A stretch of DNA of 64,000 bases, from assembly GCA_947471745.1 (NCBI GenBank), contig CANJKZ010000409.1, positions 434,001 through 498,000 on the forward strand, given 5' to 3'. This stretch comes from Closterium sp. Naga37s-1 (lineage: Eukaryota; Streptophyta; Zygnematophyceae; Desmidiales; Closteriaceae). Below, piece by piece: positions 10,013-20,600 of this stretch (position 1 is the first letter of the stretch; each line of letters begins with the position of its first letter). The translations under genes and the position numbers were made by a program. The notes below the pieces were generated by a model. The model made no database searches. It saw only the letters and a list, made by a program, of their open reading frames with translations, and was not told where the DNA came from.

Positions 10013-11920
10013 TCAAGAAGTGAGCAAGTGAGGGAGAGTAGGCACAAGGCCTAGAACAGTACAGAAACGCTGATGGTCACAAGGCTGAAGCGCCTTGGTG
10101 AACACATCAGCAGTGTTGGCCCGAGTGGCCACGTAGGTAAGACGAAGCTGACCACGCTGCTGCAGCTCTCGAGCAAGGAAGTAGCGCAGAGCGATGTGCT
10201 TCGTTCTGTGCTCCAGTCTGTGCTCCTGACACAAGGCAAGGGCGGCCTTGTTGTCGACGTACAGCACTGGAGGAGAACGAGGCCGCTCTCCCAGGTCGGT
10301 CAGCAGGTAGGTGAGCCAGCGTAGCTCCTGTGCAGCCATGGCTGTGGCGTAGATCTCAGCCTCACAACTGGAGCTGAGAACTGAAGACGAGCGTGTAGAA
10401 CGCCAAGAAACTGGGCCAGAGCCAAGGCTGAAGGTGTAACCCTGAGACGACCGCTGAGTAGCCTGGTCGTCAGCCCAAGAAGCGTCTGAGTCTCCAGTGA
10501 GGACAACGTCGCGCCGTCCTCCAAGCACAAGCCCCATGCCCGACGTACTGCACAAGTAGCGCAACACCCTCTTAGCGGCATCCATGTGCTCCTTCCGGTG
10601 ACGGCCAGGAGCGACATAGCGTGCTAGGATGCTAAGAGGGTATGCAAGGTCACGTCGAGTGCAGGTCATCAGGTACATGAGGCAGCCCACAAGCTCTGGA
10701 TACGGGCCACTCGGCTCTACGGACTCATCCGAAGGCAGAGCTGAGAGCGAGTGACCGGTAGGCAGAGGAGTGGGCTCAGGCGAGGAGTACGTGAAGCGGA
10801 AGCGCTGAAGGACCTGCTGCACCATGTGTGACTGAGTCAGGGTGATGGTGCGCTGTGCTCTGTCCCGGGTGATCCGCAAGCCAAGATAGCTTGTCAGCTC
10901 ACCCAGGCCTGTGCACGTGTGTCTCTTCTGCAGCTCCGACTTCACGTGGGCGAGTGCCTCAGTGTCAGCAGTAGCAAAGACCAAGTCGTCTACGTACACG
11001 AGAACGTAGAACGGCTGCAGAGTGGTGTCGGTGCGTAGAAACAGCGACGGGTCAGCAGTAGAAGGAGCAAACCCAAGAGCAGCAAGAGTAGTCCTCAGTG
11101 TGTCGTGCCACTCACAGGGTGCCTGGCGGAGACCGTAGACTGGCCGCCGGAGGCTCCACTGGGTACCAGGAGGGAACGACCCAGTGAAGCCAGGTGGGCG
11201 GCGCAGCCAGATCTCCTCGTGCAGGCTGCCCTGTAGGAACGCAGTGCTGAAGTCAAGAGAGTGGAGCTCGTAGTCACGCTGAGCAGCGACGTGCAGCAGA
11301 ACCCAAAGAGTGGTCATCTTCGGGGTCGGGGAGAAGGTCTGGAAGAAGTCAACTCCCTCTCGCTGACTGAAGCCTCGTGCAACGTAACGCGCCTTGAAGA
11401 CAGGCGGAGAACCCGGCGGCCGCTTCACCCTGAAAATCCACATGCCACTGACGATGTTCGCCCCAGGTGGGGGAACCTCGTCGACGTAGGTGCCTGTGGA
11501 CTTCCAGGAAGCCATCTCTGCGTCCATGGCTGTCTGCCACTGAGAGGAGTAGAGACTCTCCATCGCCTCTGCGTAGGAGCGTGGGGTCGGGATGTCTGGT
11601 GCATCCGGGTCTCCCTCAGGGGCAATCAGCATGGACACGAGATGAGGTAAAGCAGCAGCAAAGCACTCAAACTCCTCCTTTCTGTCCTCAAGGACGTCCG
11701 TGCCAAGAGCACACTCACCCCCGACTGACGGAGGACAGACAGACTCAGACTCAGCAACAAGGCTAGCGGCGTAGTCTAGACGACGGGCGGCAGCAAAGTC
11801 AACAAGCTCAGCGACTAGAGCAGACGCAGCAGAGGACTCAAAGGTAGGGTCAGTGACAACAGTGGCAAGGAGACGCGCGACAGTAGGACTGGCAGCACGA
11901 GTAGCACGGCGGGTCAGCAA
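10013..11920 (-). CDS. CO4 RT-RNase H part of the polyprotein (635 codons)
   Basis: This makes element cDNA. An acidic linker leads into RT with STGTYVD, GVDFFQTFSP, DFSTAFLQGSLHEEIWLRRPPGF and the catalytic YVDD. RNase H follows with DASWADD, CEAEIYA, YVDNKAAL and NTADVFTKAL, so all its acidic residues are present. The frame is entered from integrase in CO7, but here a 5-base deletion near 11895-11915 separates it from the upstream frame, and its first Met is unlikely to be a native start. The length and motifs are those of an intact copia RT-RNase H. Confidence 0.9.
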   Translation of the reverse strand: MLTRRATRAASPTVARLLATVVTDPTFESSAASALVAELVDFAAARRLDYAASLVAESESVCPPSVGGECALGTDVLEDRKEEFECFAAALPHLVSMLIAPEGDPDAPDIPTPRSYAEAMESLYSSQWQTAMDAEMASWKSTGTYVDEVPPPGANIVSGMWIFRVKRPPGSPPVFKARYVARGFSQREGVDFFQTFSPTPKMTTLWVLLHVAAQRDYELHSLDFSTAFLQGSLHEEIWLRRPPGFTGSFPPGTQWSLRRPVYGLRQAPCEWHDTLRTTLAALGFAPSTADPSLFLRTDTTLQPFYVLVYVDDLVFATADTEALAHVKSELQKRHTCTGLGELTSYLGLRITRDRAQRTITLTQSHMVQQVLQRFRFTYSSPEPTPLPTGHSLSALPSDESVEPSGPYPELVGCLMYLMTCTRRDLAYPLSILARYVAPGRHRKEHMDAAKRVLRYLCSTSGMGLVLGGRRDVVLTGDSDASWADDQATQRSSQGYTFSLGSGPVSWRSTRSSSVLSSSCEAEIYATAMAAQELRWLTYLLTDLGERPRSPPVLYVDNKAALALCQEHRLEHRTKHIALRYFLARELQQRGQLRLTYVATRANTADVFTKALQPCDHQRFCTVLGLVPTLPHLLTS

Positions 11921-14900
11921 CGTCAGGAAGAGAGGACGCAGGAGGAGACGGCAGAGGGACGCGCTGTGGAGCAGTGGAAGGACGCAGGGTCATATAGTGA
12001 GTGCCAAGGACAGAAGGAGGACGCGCACGCGGAGCACGACGACCAGCGCGGACAGCGCGGACAGGCAACTCTGGACTAGACTTAGGCGACGGAGGACGAG
12101 ACTCAGGCTCACGACGCTCAGTAAGACTACCCGTCGGCGCAGTGTAAGGAGAAGGACCAGGCAGCGGAGAGGCAGGCTGTAACTGTGACTGTGACTGGAC
12201 AGGCGGTGGACTCAGTAGGGGAGGAGTAGGACCAGTAGAGGGCGGGAGACCAAGAACCTGCTGAAGGAGTGGAACGTAGTACGGCCGCGGCCGCTCAGCA
12301 ACTCCAGCTCCAACCCCCTCAGCAGCTCCAGTCCCAGCAGCTCCAGCAGCACCGCCAGCAGCAGCAGTGCCTCCAGCAGCTCCAGCACCAGCAGAACCTC
12401 CAGCAGCTCCAGCAGTACCAGCACCAGCAGCACCAGTACCAGCAGCACCTCCAGCAGCTCCAGCACCAGCAGCACCAGTACCAGCAGCACCTCCAGCAGC
12501 TCCAGCAGCACCTCCAGCAGCTCCAGTAGCACTAGCACCAGTAGCACCTCCAGCAGCACCAGCAGCACCGACAGCAGTAGCAGCACCTCCAGCAGCTCTA
12601 GCAGCACCAGCAGCACCGCCAGCAGCAGCACCACCTCCAGCAGCTCCAGCAGCACCAGTACCAGCAGCACCTCCAGCAGCGCCAGCAGCACCGCCAGCAG
12701 CACCAGCACCTCCAGCAGCTCCAGCAGCAGCAGCACCTCCAGCAGCTCCAGCACCAGCAGCACCTCCAGCTCCAGGGTCCGCGACACTAGTAGCGCCACT
12801 CCGGAGACTGCAGCGACGAGCGTACCACTCTCGGAGCCGCTGGGGAGAGGGCAGCTCCCGCCTAGGAGGGGAAGCACGAGCACGAGCTCCAGCAGCACCT
12901 CTCCTGAGGCTGCAGTACTGTAAGTACCACTCACGTAGCTGCTGTGAGGAAAGAGCGCCTCCAGGTGTAGCACTCTCAGTCGCAGTACCCTCCGGCTCAG
13001 TACCCACAGACGTAGCACTCCCAGGCTCAGCACCCCCAGACTCAGCACCCCCAGACTCAGCACCCGCAGGCTCCGCACCCCCAGACTCCACAACCCCAGG
13101 CTCCGCACCCCCTGGCTCCGCACGCTCAGGCTCAGCACCCCTAGCAGGACGAGAGTCGACAGCTACCTCGACAGGCTCAACCGGGTCTACCTGGGACACA
13201 CCTGAGGGAGCGGCACCCTGAGGGGGGAGGGGGTCTACCACAGCAGCACCTGGCGCGAGGAAGAGAGGCGGGGGAGGGAGCGGGGCAGTGCGGTAGGGGA
13301 AGAGGCGGTAGTAGGGCACCGACTCGTCAAAAGTGACGTCCTGAGAGGGCAGGACACGGCGCGAGGTGGCATGGTAAAACTGCCAACCAGACGCGTCCGG
13401 GACAAAGCCAAGGAAGACACAAGGAACAGCGCGGGAGGAGAGCTTGTCCGCGGACGTATCGCGGACAAAAGCTCGAGATCCCCAGACCCGGAAACGCGAC
13501 GCATCGCCAACCTTCCCCGTCCACAGCAGTGTGGGCGAGGTCTCCGGCAAGGAGACACGGGGCCAGAGGTTGAGCTGATGCGCAGCGTACCGGACCGCAA
13601 ATGGCCACAGAAAGTGGGGGGCAGCCGCATGGATCAAGGAGGTATGAGCGACCTCCATGACCAAGCCAATGCGGCGCTCAGCAACCCCATTCTGCTGTGG
13701 AGAGGCCGGAAGCGTGAACGACTGCTCAATGCCCTCCCCCTGACAGAAGGCCCTCAAGAGGTCGGAGGAAAACTCCCCACCTCTGTCAGAGTGCAGACGC
13801 AGGACAGGAAAGTCCGAGTGGAACCTCTCGTGGAGCTGGAGATGGGCAGCGCGGATCCAGGGGATCAAGACATCAGGGACTTCACCCTTGGTGCGCAAGG
13901 GGAAGACCGTGGTGTAGCGCGAGTAGTCGTCAACAACTATCAAGAAGTACCTCTCCTGACCCTGTCCACGGACGCGGGCTGGGCCCCACACGTCCATGTG
14001 GAGCGTCTGCAGGGGAGCAGTCGTCGGGGGAAACGAGGAGGAGTGAGGAGCGGCGCGCTGCCGCCCCTCGACACAGGGAAGACAAGGAGGAGCAGGCGAG
14101 GGTGGGAGGGGAGGGAGAACCCTGGGAAGACCAGAGACAAGGTACCGCTTGTGCATGCCACGAAGGCGCTGCACAGACGGGTGACCAAGGCGGTGGTGCC
14201 AGAGGACGGTCTCGTGCGCTAGAGAGCGACACGAGCAGGGGGCCGACAGCTGACCTGACGCAGACGCAGACGCAGCTACCTGAGGGGACTCAGTGGTCAG
14301 TGTGTACAGGTCCGACCCCGGCTGCCTAGTGAAGGTAGCCAGGTGACGGCCCGTCCGAGCACACGTGCAGTGTGTCACGCGCTCGTAGGCAGGGGTGAAC
14401 TGGTGGACACCCCCGTCCTGGAGCGCACAACCCGCCACCAAGTTCGTAGAGAACGAGGGGAGGTGGAGACCTGACAGTGTGCCCGACGGAACCACAGGAC
14501 AAGGAAGGACAGTGGAGGAGGTCGCAATGACCGGACCCCCAGAGGGGTCAGCGAGGGAGACATCAACTGGCCGAGCAAGCTGCTCAAGGGCAGTGCGGTC
14601 ACGAAAGAAACAGCGAGAAGCACCTGAGTCGAGAGTGAAGGTGTGCAGTGCCTCAGTAGACTCAGTACCAGGGGGCGCAGACTCACTAGCACCTAGAGCA
14701 GCAGCCTCACCAGCACCTGGGGCAGCAGACACGCAAGTACCTGGAGCGGCAGCCTCACCAGCACCTAGGGCAACAGACGCACTAGCACCTAGAGCGGCAG
14801 CCTCACTGGTCCGAATGCCCGGGTCGGGCGGAACACGCAGGTACTGGGCACTCTCTCCACTAGTAGACAACACATACATTGCAGTGAGAATAGCATTAAA

Positions 14901-16175
14901 GTCAAGAGCATAGATATCAATGTTCTTCTTCATCAGGTCAGCCCAGCGGGGCAGCTCAGTGGCAGTAGGGAACTGAGTGCGCCAAGCGTCGTCAAGGCGG
15001 GAGAAGCAGCGCTGCGTGGTGTGCGCCCTCCCACACGTCTGGCCAGTGCGGTCACCAGTGCGGATGACGTACGTGCAGCTAAGGCCACCCCCCCCCCCGT
15101 GCTGAGAGTACCACTCACGAAGCTCCTGGGAAGACGGAGTGTGCTGCTGGCTCTGGCCACCGCCAGCGCCTCCACGACCACCACCGCCGCCGCCACTACC
15201 CCGACCACCACCGCCCCTGCCGCCTCCGCGTCCACCGCCACCCCAACCACCGCCCCCACCCCGGCCACCTCCTCCGCTGCTGCCGCCACCACCTCCACCG
15301 CTGTCACTAGCCCCTCCAGTCCCGCCACCGCCCCCACCGCCGCCACCGCCCCCACCACCGCCTCCCCCGCCGTCACCTCCACCTCCCTTGCCCCCTTTGC
15401 CCTTGCCGCTGCGGCGCCAGCTCGGAGCGGACGCAGTCCCGACCTGCTCAGTACCAACGAGGTCGACAGCAGCAGCAGAGGCGACGGAGGGGAGAAGGGG
15501 GGAAGGGGAACACCCCTCGAAGAAAGGGGTGCGGGGGTCGCCACGAGAGGCAGCTACAGCGACTATGCTAGTCTCAGCTGCAAGCAGTTCCTTCTCGAGC
15601 AGGTCAACGGTGAGCTCAGTGGGGCAGCGAGCGAGGAAGTGGTCCCTGACCGCACGAAGAGAGTCAGGGAGACGGGTGACCAGGTGGTAGAGAGTGAGCC
15701 AGAGCGGGGGTGGGTGGGTGGCAAGAAACTCAGCGGGCATAGCGGCACGGAAGCGGGCCTCACTAGTGCGGAGGTGCGTGATGAGGTCAGCGACTGTGGC
15801 GAAAGCGGACAGGTCGGGGAACAGGTAGGGGAGCGAGAGACGGCCTAGCGCAGCAGAAGCAGGTGAGGAGTAGCGTGCCACTACAGCAGTGTACAGTGCC
15901 TGCGCTGTTTTGTGCTGGCCAAAGTGCTCACGCTCATCGATCGGCAGGGAGTTGCGAATAGCGAAGCGTGTGTGGGCGTCACGAGTCTGCCACTGTGAAC
16001 GGGCAGTACTGTCAGCAGTAGCAGCAGGGGCAGCAGCATGGCCTAGCGCGTGATCGTACAGTGAGATATCCTCCTTGGCAGTGAGCTGGAGGAATAGGTG
16101 TAGGTCATCGAGCCAGGTCTCAAACTTCAGTGGGCGGCCCTCAGCATCGAAAGCTAGTACAGAGGGGCTAGCCAT
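11850..16175 (-). CDS. CO4 Gag-protease-integrase polyprotein (1441 codons)
   Basis: The start is the Met at 16175, the first after the leader, with the same MxxxxVLxFDxxGRP beginning as other copies. Residues about 1-260 form the copia Gag domain. A Gly-rich tail follows, then a zinc motif CX13CX3HX4C from residue 367. The protease DSGAS lies at residue 516. The integrase HHCC zinc domain is next, followed by the core Asp728, Asp797 and Glu833 (DD35E). A long Ala/Gly and Glu-Pro-Gly linker follows, coded by minisatellite DNA (12290-13140). The last 24 or so codons are out of frame because of a 5-base loss relative to CO7. It acts in virus-like particles and integration. Confidence 0.93.
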   Translation of the reverse strand: MASPSVLAFDAEGRPLKFETWLDDLHLFLQLTAKEDISLYDHALGHAAAPAATADSTARSQWQTRDAHTRFAIRNSLPIDEREHFGQHKTAQALYTAVVARYSSPASAALGRLSLPYLFPDLSAFATVADLITHLRTSEARFRAAMPAEFLATHPPPLWLTLYHLVTRLPDSLRAVRDHFLARCPTELTVDLLEKELLAAETSIVAVAASRGDPRTPFFEGCSPSPLLPSVASAAAVDLVGTEQVGTASAPSWRRSGKGKGGKGGGGDGGGGGGGGGGGGGGGGGTGGASDSGGGGGGSSGGGGRGGGGGWGGGGRGGGRGGGGRGSGGGGGGRGGAGGGQSQQHTPSSQELREWYSQHGGGGGLSCTYVIRTGDRTGQTCGRAHTTQRCFSRLDDAWRTQFPTATELPRWADLMKKNIDIYALDFNAILTAMYVLSTSGESAQYLRVPPDPGIRTSEAAALGASASVALGAGEAAAPGTCVSAAPGAGEAAALGASESAPPGTESTEALHTFTLDSGASRCFFRDRTALEQLARPVDVSLADPSGGPVIATSSTVLPCPVVPSGTLSGLHLPSFSTNLVAGCALQDGGVHQFTPAYERVTHCTCARTGRHLATFTRQPGSDLYTLTTESPQVAASASASGQLSAPCSCRSLAHETVLWHHRLGHPSVQRLRGMHKRYLVSGLPRVLPPLPPSPAPPCLPCVEGRQRAAPHSSSFPPTTAPLQTLHMDVWGPARVRGQGQERYFLIVVDDYSRYTTVFPLRTKGEVPDVLIPWIRAAHLQLHERFHSDFPVLRLHSDRGGEFSSDLLRAFCQGEGIEQSFTLPASPQQNGVAERRIGLVMEVAHTSLIHAAAPHFLWPFAVRYAAHQLNLWPRVSLPETSPTLLWTGKVGDASRFRVWGSRAFVRDTSADKLSSRAVPCVFLGFVPDASGWQFYHATSRRVLPSQDVTFDESVPYYRLFPYRTAPLPPPPLFLAPGAAVVDPLPPQGAAPSGVSQVDPVEPVEVAVDSRPARGAEPERAEPGGAEPGVVESGGAEPAGAESGGAESGGAEPGSATSVGTEPEGTATESATPGGALSSQQLREWYLQYCSLRRGAAGARARASPPRRELPSPQRLREWYARRCSLRSGATSVADPGAGGAAGAGAAGGAAAAGAAGGAGAAGGAAGAAGGAAGTGAAGAAGGGAAAGGAAGAARAAGGAATAVGAAGAAGGATGASATGAAGGAAGAAGGAAGTGAAGAGAAGGAAGTGAAGAGTAGAAGGSAGAGAAGGTAAAGGAAGAAGTGAAEGVGAGVAERPRPYYVPLLQQVLGLPPSTGPTPPLLSPPPVQSQSQLQPASPLPGPSPYTAPTGSLTERREPESRPPSPKSSPELPVRAVRAGRRAPRARPPSVLGTHYMTLRPSTAPQRVPLPSPPASSLPDVADPPCYSCCQSYCRASPCHCCH
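12290..12780 (-). repeat. Coding minisatellite in the CO4 integrase-RT linker
   Basis: Imperfect units of CCAGCAGCTCCAGCACCAG type run in tandem for about 490 bp and encode Ala/Gly repeats. CO7 has a shorter, more diverged relative at 30000-30420. Relatives therefore differ in linker length. Confidence 0.85.
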
Positions 16176-16800
16176 AGTTGCAGTAGCAGTAGTAGCAGTA
16201 GCAGGAGTAGCAGTAGCAACTGTAGCAGTAGGAGCAGTAGTAGTAGTTGGTGGGGCACAGTAGGGCGGCGCGACTCGGCCAGGGCGGCACGGCTCGGTTC
16301 GGGCGGCGCGGCTCGGTTCGGGCGGCGCGGCTCGGTTCGGGCGGTTCGGCTCGGCTCGGACTGGGCTACGTGGCGGAGCGCGACGGGGGGCGTGCGCGTG
16401 GGCGGCTGTAGCGGGCGGGCCGTGGCTGTGCGTGGGCCTGACTAGCGCGCGGGTGGCGGCCTAGAGGGGTGTCGCGGCGGCCTAAGGGCGGGATGCGACG
16501 CTCTGGGCGGCGGTCGACTGGCGGCTAGGGGGCTGCTCGTGGGCGGCGACGGTCGCGCGGGCGGCTAGGGGTCGGCGCGCGCTTAAAAACGGTCGCGCGC
16601 GGGCTGCTAGCGGGCTACGCGCGCTAAAAGAAAAGGCCGCGCGCGGCACTAGCGAGCTGCGCACGGGCAGCAGGAGGAAGAGCGGCGCACGAGGGCGCAC
16701 TAGGAGAGAGGCGCTCGAGGGCGCTAATGAGATACGGCGCTCGAGGGCGCTTCTAGCGGAACGGTGGGCCCTATCGTTCGGTCCTAGGTTACGACCTAGG
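16176..16800 (-). other. CO4 5' leader, GC-rich and repetitive
   Basis: This non-coding leader lies between the primer-binding site and Gag. It has AGTAGCAGT-type triplet repeats at 16181-16255 and GGCGGCGCGGCTCGGTTC-type repeats at 16263-16360. Comparable leaders are seen in CO2, CO5, CO6, CO7 and CO12, each with its own repeat. Confidence 0.75.
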
Positions 16801-16812
16801 CTCGTGATACCA
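16799..16812 (-). promoter_or_regulatory. CO4 primer-binding site
   Basis: On the minus strand TGGTATCACGAGCC directly follows the 5' LTR. It differs slightly from the plant copia initiator-Met site TGGTATCAGAGC. Confidence 0.85.
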
Positions 16813-16943
16813 TGTTAGAAAGTAAGAACGAGAATGAATGAAACTAGCAGAAAGTGGGTACAAGTAGGAAACCCTAAGTTTGTTGTACCCCCTAAGGCTA
16901 AGCCCACTATAGCCTACACAATGTAAACATATAATGTTTGACA
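16813..16943 (-). repeat. CO4 5' LTR
   Basis: The LTR is 131 bp, with one difference visible from the 3' LTR. It is followed by the AATCC duplication at 16944-16948. Confidence 0.95.
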
Positions 16944-16948
16944 AATCC

Positions 16949-17589
16949 TGCCAGTCAACTGTAGAATCCCGAGTGCCCCACGTGCCCCACATGCCCCTCA
17001 TCACAACCGAGATATTTCTCGGTCGTGCAGGACAAGACGATCGCTGACGCGATCGTGCGTTGTCCTGCGCGTGACGGAGCGATCATTCGCTCCGTCCTGT
17101 AGCGATCGTGCATACAGTACACGATCGAAACAGTGGCGACACACGCGCGGGTCTTGTGGTGCCACACGTGCGTGTGTCATGACCCCACGCGTGGGTCCTG
17201 ACTTTCGCGCCCTTGACTTACGCAAAAAAAGTCAAAGGGCCCGGTCAAAGTCTCGAGCCTCACTTCTCCCTGACACACTCGAAACTCACAACCAACATTC
17301 ATGAAATAACTCGACATTCATGAAACACAGAACATTCATGAAACACATAACTTTCATGAACGCGCATGTTCGTCCATGAAAAAACATGAACGTACATGAG
17401 CCGACATGAACGAACATGAGCCGACATGAACGAACATGACTCGTCATGATCCGTCATGACCGAACATGATCCCACAGCAACAACACGTGAAACGAAATGC
17501 GAAAACGAATGCACACAGAACACACACAAAATGCATGGCATCATGCAGGCGGCTGGTTGCAGTGCAAAAATAGTATTTTGCACCCAACA
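16949..17589 (-). repeat. CO3 3' LTR, proximal half
   Basis: This continues the LTR interrupted at 9648 and aligns with 22475-23116. It contains the hairpin-rich block (about 17000-17200) and the CATGAA-rich block (about 17300-17475) described in the findings. Confidence 0.95.
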
Positions 17590-17603
17590 AACTCCCCCTC
17601 AAG
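17590..17603 (-). promoter_or_regulatory. CO3 polypurine tract
   Basis: The minus strand reads CTTGAGGGGGAGTT immediately before the LTR start TGTTGGGTG. Confidence 0.85.
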
Positions 17604-17635
17604 CAGTCGCCTGCTTGCACTCCCTTTGCGTGAGC

Positions 17636-20600
17636 CTAGTTAAGGCTCATGCCGCACAACTTAGCACAGCGCCAGTGGGGTTCTTCAGCCAGCCGCTTCG
17701 TGAGAAAATATGCCAGCTGCTGCTGCGTCTTCACATAGAGGGGCTGGATGGATCCCCTATGCACCTCCTTGCGCAGCCAATGCCATTTGATCTGCATGTG
17801 CTTGGTGAGCCCATGCAGCACAGCGTTCTTGGACATTGCAATGGCATTGGAATTGTCACAAAACAACGGTGTGGCAGTCTTCTGCTCATGCCCTATCTCC
17901 TCCAGTAGCTTCCTCAGCCAAATCAGCTCCTTGGCTGCATGGTACATTGACATGTACTCTGCTTCAGCTGATGAACCCGCCGTTTCCACCTGTTTCTTTG
18001 ACCTCCAGCTCACGGGCCCACCACCAATCACGCACACATATCCTCCCACAGAGGACATGTCCTCCTTTTCAGAGGCCCATGTTGCATCAGCAAACCCCGT
18101 GAGGAATAGCTCCCTCTCCCCGAGGTGCTCCCCCTTCTCCTTGAGAACCTCTGCTCCCTTCTGCTTCATTTGAGCCACGGCTGAGTATTGAACTCCAACG
18201 GTGGGGTAGGAGTTCAAATACTGGATGATATGGTCTGCTGCATCCACCTGCTCCTCGGTGGGATTTTGCACCACCCTGGCCATCTGCCCCACAGCAAAGG
18301 AGACGTCCGGCCTGGTGTGTACTGCTGCATAGAGCAAGCTCCCCACCATGGACTGAAAACGAGCCGGCTCCCGCTGATCCACTCCTTCGTTCTCACCAGC
18401 TTTGATGAGTTTAAATCCGGATGGAAGAGGTGTGGTGATCTTCCTTCCGACCTCTATCTCATACTTGCTCCCCATGTCATTGATGTACTTCTCCTGGTGC
18501 AGCTTCACCCATCCATTGCTGACATCCCTCTCGATGTGTATTCCCAGGTAGTTCGCCTCCCCCAGGGTCTTGCACTTGAAGTTTTGCATCAGTTTCTGCT
18601 GCACCTTCATCACCTCCTGCTTGCTGCTCCCGAACAGGAGGATGTCGTCCACGTACACCAGGAACATGACGAGACTCTCCTTCTCCCCCATGAGGAAAAG
18701 GCCCTCGTCACATGCACTCGCCCTGAATCCTATCTCCTCTAAAACCGAGGACAGCTTCTTGTACCAGCAGCGTGGTGCTTGTTTGAGGCCATAAATAGCC
18801 TTCTTCAGCTTGCACACACGCCCGATACCATCCTCATATCCTGGCGGTTGCGACATGAACACCTCCACATCTATCAGCCCATAGAGAAAGGCTGTGGTGA
18901 TATCCATCTGAACTATCACCCACCCGCATACAGCTGCACCAGCGAGGAGAACACACAATGTTGGCGTCTTCGCAGTTGCAGCAAAGGTCTCCTTGAAGTC
19001 CTCCCTTTCTTTCTGTTGGTAGCCCCTTGCCACCAGCCTGCTCTTGTAAACTGACACAGCTCCTTTGTTGTCAGTTTTAATCCTAGGAATCCAGCCACAG
19101 TTTATGGCTTTCTTCCCCTCCGGAAGTGACACCAGCTCCCATGTTCCATTTTCCATTTGGCTGTTATATTCAGCATCTCTTGACGCCCGCCACTTGTCCC
19201 TATCTGGTCCGTTAAGGGCTTCTTCCATGGTCAGTGGCTGAGTTGGTGCGGGTGCCATGAAGCAGTAGACTTCTTCCTCCGCTTCCTCATCGGAGTCACA
19301 GCTGATTTGAAGCACAAGTAATGCATCGGGTTGCTGCTGCTCTCCCCTTGCTCCTTTGTAGTCCCTCAGCTTCAATGCGGCTGCTCGCATCTGCCTTTCG
19401 ATCATGGGTGAAAGACCACGACCTGTGGGAGGGGATTTGGTTTGGGTCCTTCTTGAGGGGAGGGTGGGGGGTTTCACACGTGTTATGGGGTGAGGTTCTT
19501 CAGGTGCACCCATTGGCTCCACGCCCTTGACCACGGGAAGCTCTGTTGCACCCTCCTCCTCGTGTGCCGTTGCGGTCTCTTCCCCAACCCACTCCTCCTC
19601 AACCTCAAACCCCATGGTTGCCTGCTGCAGTTGCTGCACGATCTGCTCCTTTGGCTGCTTGGACCAGCTCCCGTAGGTGATGTCTTCCATAAACTTGACA
19701 TCCCTACTGTCGAACAAGACTCCCTTGCTCGGCTCCCACAGCAGCCACCCCTTGCTTTCTGCTGCCAACCCCAAATGCACACACCACACAGCCGTTGCAC
19801 CCAACTTGTTGCGATGTGCCTTGGGGATGTGAGCCACAGCAATGCAGCCAAACACACGCAACATGTCAATTGGCGGCTTCCACCCAAGCCACCTCTCCAT
19901 GGGGACCCATGACTCACCACCGACGTTGGTGAACACCCTGTTCTTAACCACCGTGGCGTGGTGCACAGCATGTGGCCACCTTGGGTTCCCTAACCCCGAC
20001 TCGATGAGAAGTGCCCGTGCCGTTTCTAACACCGTGCGGTTTGCCCGTTCCGCTATGCCGTTGGACTGTGGAGTGTAAGAGGTGGTGAGCTCTCGAATGA
20101 TGCCTTGCTTCTTCAGCCATGCAGTCAATTCCTCCCCAAGGAACTCCCCACCCCTATCAGTCCTGATCCGCTTCACCTTTTGCCCGGATTGTTTCTCCAC
20201 GAACGGCAGCCATTCATCGCGTATGGTGGACGGCACATGGTCCTTCTTTTTGATGGGGTATGCCCAGGTAACTCGGCTCCAATCATCCACGATGGTGAGA
20301 AAGTACTTCTCACCACGCTCCCCCACAACCGGTAGCGGCCCCACCACATCCATATGCACCAGCTCCAGCAGTTTCTTACCGCCACCCTCGGTTGCATGGA
20401 ACGGGAACCGAGTAAACTTGCTTAGCAAGCAAGTTTCACATTTGTGGGTTGCTGCTGCACCTGTCAGCTTCAGTCCCTTAACCCCTTCCTCCTTGTGCAG
20501 TTGCTGCAGTGCGGGCATTGCAATGTGTCCGAGACGACGGTGAGCCGTCATCCAGTCCGTTTCACCGCTCCTCGCTGAAACCTTCAGCTCCTCTGCAGCT

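Larger units (their letters stand above)
9649..16943 (-). mobile_element. CO4: young Ty1/copia element inserted in the CO3 LTR
   Basis: The element is 7295 bp, with 131-bp LTRs at 9649-9779 and 16813-16943 that differ at one visible position (an A/G near base 38). AATCC duplications (9644-9648 and 16944-16948) flank it. It has a primer-binding site, polypurine tract, Gag, protease, integrase, RT and RNase H. The only clear coding lesion is a 5-base loss between integrase and RT. It is the most recently inserted of the CO2/CO3/CO4 nest. Confidence 0.97.

Noticed and set aside
12367-13221. Plus-strand Pro/Ala-rich frame
   Set aside because: It is the antisense of the CO4 linker minisatellite, which has a clear coding context on the minus strand.
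15139-15690. Plus-strand poly-Pro frame
   Set aside because: It is antisense to the Gly-rich Gag tail of CO4.
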